DNA of 62,963 nt from an uncultured Blautia sp. (lineage in GTDB: Bacteria > Bacillota > Clostridia > Lachnospirales > Lachnospiraceae): contig CATXEA010000020.1 in the NCBI GenBank assembly GCA_958367245.1, positions 1 through 62,963 on the forward strand, written 5' to 3'. A program made the position numbers and the translations under genes. Shown piece after piece: positions 57,832 through 62,963 of the stretch; the stretch's first letter is position 1, and each line of letters begins with the position of its first letter. Under the pieces are notes generated by a model that made no database searches, was not told the DNA's origin, and was given only the letters and a program-made list of their open reading frames with translations.

Positions 57832-59370
57832 ATGTATAGAGTATTAATTGCAGATGACGAAAAAATTGAAAGAGAAGGAATTAAATTTCTCCTTTTACAG
57901 GAGGAACCAAACTGTGAGATTACAGAATTTTCCAATGGAAAGCAGGCGCTGGCATTTTTGCGCAGTGAGAAAGTGGATTTGCTTTTGACAGATATAAAGA
58001 TGCCTCATATGGATGGTCTGGAACTTTCCGAGAAAGCAAGGGCAGTGAACGAAAATTTAAAAATCGTAATATTCAGCGGATACAGTGACTTTGAGTTTGC
58101 GCAGAAAGCGCTGCGCTACGGTGTGACGGATTATATCCTGAAGCCTGTGGAACCTGAGATTTTTAAAAGTACGATCCGAAAAACCTTAAATGAAATCGAA
58201 CAGCGGAAAAATCAGGAAATCCGCGACAGAAAAGAACAGAATTTCCTGCAGCAGTATTTTCTTCAGAATTATCTTTACACGGGGAAAAAGGAAATTCTTG
58301 AGGAAGCAGGAGAAATTATTAATCTGGATAGCTGGAACCAGTGGCATTGCGCTGTCCTTATAGAATCGGGAAAAGCATTTTTTGACACTGCACAGGATAC
58401 GATTGCGGAAGAAATCAATAATGAGATTCACAGGAATTTCTTCTATCTGAATCTCAATGCAAGACAGTCTATTTTATTTTTCAGCGATGTGTACTGTGAC
58501 TATCTTCTTCTGGCAAAACATATTTATCTGTTCCTGAGGCGCAGATATCCGGTAACCTTCCATCTTGCGGTGAGCAGGAGATTTGAGGGATGCGAAACTT
58601 TACCGGAGATATTGACACAGTTGGAACAGCAGATGGAAGAGCGGTTTTACCATCCGGAAAATCACATTCTTACAAATAATGAAGAGGATGATAAGTATGT
58701 AGATAAATCAGCGCAGGATTCGCAGCTTCTCCAGCATATTTCAGAAGACATCAGCAGGAAAGATATTGAACAGCTCTGGCTGCATTTCCAGCGCCTCGCA
58801 GAAAAATATAAATCAAATACACAGTTTTCCGCTATGTACACGAAATTTGTTTTTTCTAATGTAATACAGGCGCTTTTTGAGGAAAATAAATTTTCCCAGG
58901 AACGTCGGCTGGATAAGGAAATCGACAGACTTTACAACAGCAATGATATTGGAGAGGTAATAGAGATTACCAGAGAAAATATTAAAGAATATGAAAAGTT
59001 TCTGGATGATTCCATGAAAGAATCCAGAAATGAAGTGGCAACTGTGAAAAATTATATTTACCAGCATTATGGGGAAGACCTGAATCTGGAGATGCTGGCA
59101 GAAAAGGTTTATCTGTCTTCAGGTTATCTCAGCTTTATCTTTAAGAAAGAGACAGGGATGAACCTGAATCGTTTCATCCGTGTATTTCGTATGGAAAAAG
59201 CAAAGGAGCTTCTGTGCAGCACAAATATGAAGGTTGCCCAGATAAGTGAAGAGGTGGGATTCGCAAATGTTTCGTACTTCTGCAGAAGTTTCAGGGAATA
59301 CTATGGAAGCAGTCCCGAATCTTACCGGAAAGGAACCGGCGACGATGAAAGCGATACTGAAAAAGCTTAA
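57832..59370 (+). CDS. YesN-type response regulator with AraC domain
   Basis: 512 aa from the ATG at 57832 (AGGAGTG upstream). Receiver domain at residues 1-120 (VLIADDEKIEREGIKFLL, phospho-acceptor Asp54 in LLLTDIKMPHMDG, Lys in DYILKPVEP). A middle region of about 270 residues follows. The C-terminal AraC domain has two helix-turn-helix units (LNLEMLAEKVYLSSGYLSFIFK and MKVAQISEEVGFANVSYFCRSFREYYGSSPESYR). It should control the sugar importer genes beside it. It overlaps the kinase gene by 26 bp. Confidence 0.95.
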   Translation: MYRVLIADDEKIEREGIKFLLLQEEPNCEITEFSNGKQALAFLRSEKVDLLLTDIKMPHMDGLELSEKARAVNENLKIVIFSGYSDFEFAQKALRYGVTDYILKPVEPEIFKSTIRKTLNEIEQRKNQEIRDRKEQNFLQQYFLQNYLYTGKKEILEEAGEIINLDSWNQWHCAVLIESGKAFFDTAQDTIAEEINNEIHRNFFYLNLNARQSILFFSDVYCDYLLLAKHIYLFLRRRYPVTFHLAVSRRFEGCETLPEILTQLEQQMEERFYHPENHILTNNEEDDKYVDKSAQDSQLLQHISEDISRKDIEQLWLHFQRLAEKYKSNTQFSAMYTKFVFSNVIQALFEENKFSQERRLDKEIDRLYNSNDIGEVIEITRENIKEYEKFLDDSMKESRNEVATVKNYIYQHYGEDLNLEMLAEKVYLSSGYLSFIFKKETGMNLNRFIRVFRMEKAKELLCSTNMKVAQISEEVGFANVSYFCRSFREYYGSSPESYRKGTGDDESDTEKA

Positions 59371-61039
59371 AAATATGAAATACCGTCATAAGCTGACCAT
59401 CCTTCTTGTAGTGGCAAGTCTTGTGCCCATGACGGTACTGGTTCTTTACAGTCACTTCAGGATGAGCAGCCTTATACGGGAAAACGAGATGGAGGATACG
59501 TCCTCTATTCTGGAACAGACGAAAGAAGGAATTGACAGCCAGATTGAGATTTTTACAAGTCTTTTGAATTATCTGACGTATTCGCCTGATATAGAAGAAG
59601 TTATAGAAGAAAAAAATATGGATAATTATCGGGCTTACGAAAGATATACGACAGTGGTTGACCCGCTTCTGACAGTTCCGAAATCCTACCATGACGCCAT
59701 ACGACAGATTCAGCTTTTTGCGAAAAGCATTAAGGTACATCATGGCTACACCCTGATTCCTCTTGATGAAATTGAGAATGAGTGGTGGGAAAAAAATCTT
59801 ACGGATGATGTGAAGGTGCAGTGGCTTGTGAATCGGGAAATGAGAGAAATTGCAACTGTCAGGAGAATTTATGATGGACGGGAACTGGAAGCGGTTCTCT
59901 GTATGACTCTTGATTACGATAAAATCTTTCAGCCTTTCGAAAATATTATAGGAGAAAATACAGGAGGTCTTATTGTAGACGGCGACGGAACTGTGGTATA
60001 TCGGAAAGAAAATTTTCCGGAAAACAAGCTCCCCGGAGAAGCAAAAGGCAGGGAGCTTCAGGAAGAAATTCAGAAAAATTATATTTCTGTACACTGTCCA
60101 AGCGAGCAGAATGACTGGGAATTTCTGCTCTATAAAACGCAGAATTTTATGGAAAGCTCTGTGTTTCAGCTTATGCTAAGTGAAATTCCTCTTGTAATTA
60201 TCTGTGTTCTGATTATTTTTGCCCTTGGTCTGTCTTTTTCAAGGATTTTTACGAGGAAAATCGAGCAGCTTACCGAAAATATGGACCGGGTCAATCATGG
60301 AAGCCGGGAGGTTACTGTTTACAGTGATTCAGAAGACGAAGTAGGTCTTCTGATAAGGAGTTTTCGAAGGATGATGGGAGAAATTGACCGTCTGATTCGT
60401 GAAGTTTATGAAAATAAAATTGCTCTGAAGGAATTTGAGCTGAAAGCGCTGACTGCACAGATTAATCCTCATTTTCTCTATAATACCCTGTCTATTATAA
60501 ACTGGATGGCAATTAAGAGTAATCAGAAAAGCATCAGTCAGGTGACGCTTGCCCTGTCTACTTTTTACAGGACTGCGCTGAGCAAAGGCGCAGATATGGT
60601 AACAGTGGAAAACTGTATCCAGAATATAGAGGCGTATCTTCAGATTCAGCTTGTTATGCATGACAATAACTTCACCGTAGAATGGGAAATCGACCCGGAG
60701 ATAAAAGGCGAGATGGTTCCGAAGCTTATTTTGCAGCCTGTGGTGGAGAATGCGCTGGAACATGGTCTTGATATGAAAGAGGGCGGAGACAGAATCCTGA
60801 AGCTCTTTTTTATTCAGGAAGGAAACGATGTAGTCATGCGGGTAGTTGACAATGGGCTTGGGATGGAGCCTGAGGTTGCGCAGTCTCTCGTAACATATCA
60901 GGCAGAAGGATATGGATTGAAAAATGTAAATGACCGTATTTGTCTCTTATATGGAGAGGAATATGCAATCAGGATATCCAGTATGGCAGGACTGGGAACA
61001 ACAGTGGAAATGCGAATTCCGAAAGGAGATGCGCAATGA
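59345..61039 (+). CDS. YesM-type sensor histidine kinase
   Basis: 564 aa from the ATG at 59345, inside the end of the regulator gene (GGAAAGGA upstream). Membrane helix about 17-37, an extracellular sensor domain of about 240 residues, second membrane helix about 280-303, HAMP (about 305-358). The LytS-type H box ALTAQINPHFLYNTLSIINWM has His376. The ATPase has VVENALEHGLD, RVVDNGLGM and GYGLKNVNDR. Phosphorylates the preceding YesN-type regulator. The stop TGA overlaps the start of the next lipoprotein gene (ATGA). Confidence 0.95.
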   Translation: MKAILKKLKNMKYRHKLTILLVVASLVPMTVLVLYSHFRMSSLIRENEMEDTSSILEQTKEGIDSQIEIFTSLLNYLTYSPDIEEVIEEKNMDNYRAYERYTTVVDPLLTVPKSYHDAIRQIQLFAKSIKVHHGYTLIPLDEIENEWWEKNLTDDVKVQWLVNREMREIATVRRIYDGRELEAVLCMTLDYDKIFQPFENIIGENTGGLIVDGDGTVVYRKENFPENKLPGEAKGRELQEEIQKNYISVHCPSEQNDWEFLLYKTQNFMESSVFQLMLSEIPLVIICVLIIFALGLSFSRIFTRKIEQLTENMDRVNHGSREVTVYSDSEDEVGLLIRSFRRMMGEIDRLIREVYENKIALKEFELKALTAQINPHFLYNTLSIINWMAIKSNQKSISQVTLALSTFYRTALSKGADMVTVENCIQNIEAYLQIQLVMHDNNFTVEWEIDPEIKGEMVPKLILQPVVENALEHGLDMKEGGDRILKLFFIQEGNDVVMRVVDNGLGMEPEVAQSLVTYQAEGYGLKNVNDRICLLYGEEYAIRISSMAGLGTTVEMRIPKGDAQ

Positions 61040-62700
61040 AGAAGATGAAATTGTTTTTATCTGTGGTTTCAGCAGTATTTATTTTTATGGCGCTTGGCGG
61101 CTGCGGTGAAAGCGGAAAAAAAGCAGAACAAAACAGTGCGAAAGAAAAAGAAGATGAGGCGGCTGCGTGGAAAGAAGCCAGTGAAACGCCGCTGGGAAGA
61201 TATCCGGAGACAGTGACTTATACGTTAGGGCAGATGAGCGGCGCGAATAATTCCAACCTTCCGGAAGGGGATTCTTATAATGATAATGCCTATACCCGGT
61301 ATTTAAAAAAAGTTTTGAATATTCAGAATCAGATGGTATATTCAGAAAGTGAAGACAGGTACGGGGAGATGGAAGATATTCTTGTAAATGACCATAATCT
61401 TCCGGATGTTCTTGTCATTTCAGATCAGGAGAATCTGAAAAGACTGGTGGAAAATGATCTGGTTGAAGATTTAACAGAGGTTTATGAAACCTGTACAACG
61501 CCAAGGATTAAAGAAATGTATGAAAGCTATGGCGGAGAGATTTTTAAGTCGGTGGAATTTGACGGCCGTCTTATGGCTTTGCCGGAAACGGTGATTGACC
61601 ATGGTCCCTGTCTGCTGTGGCTTCGTAAGGATTGGATGGATGAGCTGGGGCTTGAAGAACCTTCCAACATGGAAGAAGCTTTTGAAATCATCCGGGAATT
61701 TCGAAGGAACAGGATGGGAGCAGAAGAAGGAGAAGAGCCCTTAGGTCTTGTATGCGATATTGACCTTGTGGGAAAAACCAGCAGCAGTTATTCCGTAGAT
61801 CCGATTTTTGACATGTTTGGGGCGAAGCCTCAGAGATGGCAGGAGGATGAAAACGGAAAGATTATTTATGGTTCTCTGACACAGGAGACAAGAGAAGCTC
61901 TGATGTATCTTAATACGCTCTATGAGGAGGGCGTATTGGACAGAGATTTTGCGCTCCGTGCGCCAAATAATCTTCGCGATTTGGTGGTAAACGGAAAATG
62001 CGGGGCATTTTTCGGGTTATGGTGGACGCCGAATAATCCGCTTATGGATGGATGGAAAAAGAATAAGGCGGCAAATTGGGAGCCGTATTATTTTCCGGAA
62101 GACAGAAAAGAAAGTGCAAATCCCTATAATTCATCCCGTGACAGTAAATTTGTGGTTGTTCGAAAGGGCTATGAGCATCCGGAGATTGTGATGAAGATTA
62201 TCAGTGTTCTTTTTGATTATTCACGGTATGAAGCAGAGGATGCACAGGAGATGACGGATTATTTTGCGCTTAATGTAGATCCAACAGCAAGACCTCTTGT
62301 GATTAATGTGGACTATAATGAAGAAACGTATCAGGTGACGCGCAATATACGCAAGGTTCTTTCCGGAGAGATGGAGGAAGAAAAATTAAGCGCAATTGAG
62401 AAGTCTTACTATGAGGCATGCAGAAATTATCTGGATGGAGGAGAATATACAGCAGAAGACTGGGCTGCCTATAAATCCCGGATTTCTGCGGTGGGACTTC
62501 TCGTAGACGGGGGATATGTTCCTCCGAAAAGACGATATCTGACAAAGGGAGACAGAGAAATTCCTCAGGCGCTTAAAATTTTGGAAAGAAATGCTTTTAT
62601 CCAGATTATAATGGGCGAACAGGATATCAGTTATTTCGACACGTTTGTGGAAGAGTGGTATGCTCAGGGCGGAAAAGAACTGACGGATGCGATAAATTAA
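61036..62700 (+). CDS. extracellular solute-binding lipoprotein (LipO/LplA-like)
   Basis: 554 aa from the ATG at 61036, coupled to the kinase by a 4-bp ATGA overlap; AAAGGAG upstream. Lipoprotein signal FIFMALGGCGESGKK with the Lgt/Lsp Cys at about residue 22. The long family-1 binding protein has DLPDVLVISDQENLKRLVENDLVEDLTEVYE-like spacing, LPETVIDHGPCLLWLRKDWMDELGL and FFGLWWTPNNPLMDGW. Such large proteins usually bind oligosaccharides. It could feed the same permeases, or present ligand to the kinase's sensor domain; both are inference. Confidence 0.92.
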   Translation: MKKMKLFLSVVSAVFIFMALGGCGESGKKAEQNSAKEKEDEAAAWKEASETPLGRYPETVTYTLGQMSGANNSNLPEGDSYNDNAYTRYLKKVLNIQNQMVYSESEDRYGEMEDILVNDHNLPDVLVISDQENLKRLVENDLVEDLTEVYETCTTPRIKEMYESYGGEIFKSVEFDGRLMALPETVIDHGPCLLWLRKDWMDELGLEEPSNMEEAFEIIREFRRNRMGAEEGEEPLGLVCDIDLVGKTSSSYSVDPIFDMFGAKPQRWQEDENGKIIYGSLTQETREALMYLNTLYEEGVLDRDFALRAPNNLRDLVVNGKCGAFFGLWWTPNNPLMDGWKKNKAANWEPYYFPEDRKESANPYNSSRDSKFVVVRKGYEHPEIVMKIISVLFDYSRYEAEDAQEMTDYFALNVDPTARPLVINVDYNEETYQVTRNIRKVLSGEMEEEKLSAIEKSYYEACRNYLDGGEYTAEDWAAYKSRISAVGLLVDGGYVPPKRRYLTKGDREIPQALKILERNAFIQIIMGEQDISYFDTFVEEWYAQGGKELTDAIN

Positions 62701-62807
62701 GTTCCATGCATTGATAAATAAGTGGTTTGAAACAACATCTTTTCCGACTGAGACGAAAGAAGAATGATGAATTGTTTAAAATGTTTTTGAAAAAGTGAAA
62801 ATGGGTA

Positions 62808-62836
62808 TTGACAATCTCCGGCAGCGGTGGTATTCT
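62808..62836 (+). promoter_or_regulatory. first of two tandem promoters at the right edge
   Basis: TTGACA (62808-62813), 17-bp spacer, TATTCT (62831-62836). An 11-bp inverted repeat ATCTCCGGCAG / CTGTCGGAGAT (62814-62824 / 62844-62854, one mismatch) surrounds the -10. A second hairpin CTGAAAAAC / GTTTTTCAG lies at 62866-62894. Confidence 0.85.
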
Positions 62837-62911
62837 GATACGGCTGTCGGAGATAAATTGTTTGTCTGAAAAACACAATTCAAAAGTTTTTCAGAAAAAT
62901 AAAAATAGCTG

Positions 62912-62940
62912 TTGACAAATGACTGACTACATGATATAGT
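62912..62940 (+). promoter_or_regulatory. second tandem promoter, probably of a stable-RNA operon
   Basis: TTGACA (62912-62917), 17-bp spacer, TATAGT (62935-62940). Two near-consensus promoters about 100 bp apart with no ribosome-binding site following suggest an rRNA or tRNA operon beyond the window end. Confidence 0.82.
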
Positions 62941-62963
62941 AAGCAAGTCGCTTGAACAGAGCC

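Noticed and set aside
1..62963. CRISPR array or IS element
   Set aside because: No spaced direct repeats of array type and no transposase gene or terminal inverted repeats were seen.

Overview
The window looks like chromosome from a spore-forming, low-GC Gram-positive of the Clostridia, most likely family Lachnospiraceae. Evidence: strong AGGAGG ribosome-binding sites, a T-box in front of proS, a PPi-type phosphofructokinase, ProS of the short type, and a block of sporulation genes (yabP, yabQ, spoIIE, cwlD, a CotS-like kinase, a Csp-like subtilase). The genus cannot be fixed from sequence reading alone.

Layout. (1) 1-3081 is the end of an integrated mobile element: a tyrosine recombinase, a small gene of unknown function and a winged-helix gene, all on the minus strand. 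It stops at a 5'-truncated tRNA-Cys whose anticodon arm, T arm and 3' acceptor strand survive, so this is very probably one attachment-site end. (2) 3211-7941 (minus) holds a secreted Ig-like protein with an aspartate-rich tail and a four-gene module for O-acylation of an extracellular polymer (SGNH hydrolase, DUF4358, MBOAT, DHHW). (3) 8077-13930 has a DUF308 membrane protein, a diverged arginase-fold protein, lgt, a Csp-like protease and an NCS2 purine/pyrimidine permease preceded by a possible 15-codon leader ORF. (4) 13993-18272 has PPi-PFK, an SdpR/SdpI-like pair with a perfect palindromic operator, sortase B, a sirtuin and DUF951.

(5) 18386-24251 is the conserved rpsF-ssb-rpsR / gdpP-rplI-dnaB block followed by a MerR-type gene. 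(6) 24284-26364 has a ferredoxin too short for usual ORF calling, a DUF1858 redox peptide, mecA, and a 714-base gap containing what looks like a free-standing structured RNA of about 400 nt. (7) 26365-33094 holds GH18, a CwlD-type amidase whose ribosome-binding site lies in a terminator-like hairpin, and two overlapping GT-C-like membrane proteins. (8) 33183-41782 is housekeeping: threonylcarbamoyl-AMP synthase, rpiB, dCMP deaminase, T-box-proS, cca, CotS-like, phosphosugar mutase, mazG. (9) 41879-49049 follows the Bacillus order hup/rqcP-yabP-yabQ-divIC-spoIIE-tilS-hpt-ftsH; the spoIIE promoter has consensus hexamers at 21-bp spacing, as in Spo0A-activated promoters. (10) 49384-54269 has a GH13 enzyme, tRNA-Tyr, fba and an AGCS symporter. 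(11) 54581-62700 is a sugar ABC importer without an ATPase gene, a YesN/YesM-type two-component system and a second binding lipoprotein translationally coupled to the kinase. The right edge carries two consensus promoters in tandem, probably for a stable-RNA operon outside the window.

The strongest leads for something not yet described are the orphan RNA at about 25836-26240, the paired GT-C proteins, the hairpin over the cwlD ribosome-binding site, and the unassigned genes of the tRNA-Cys element.
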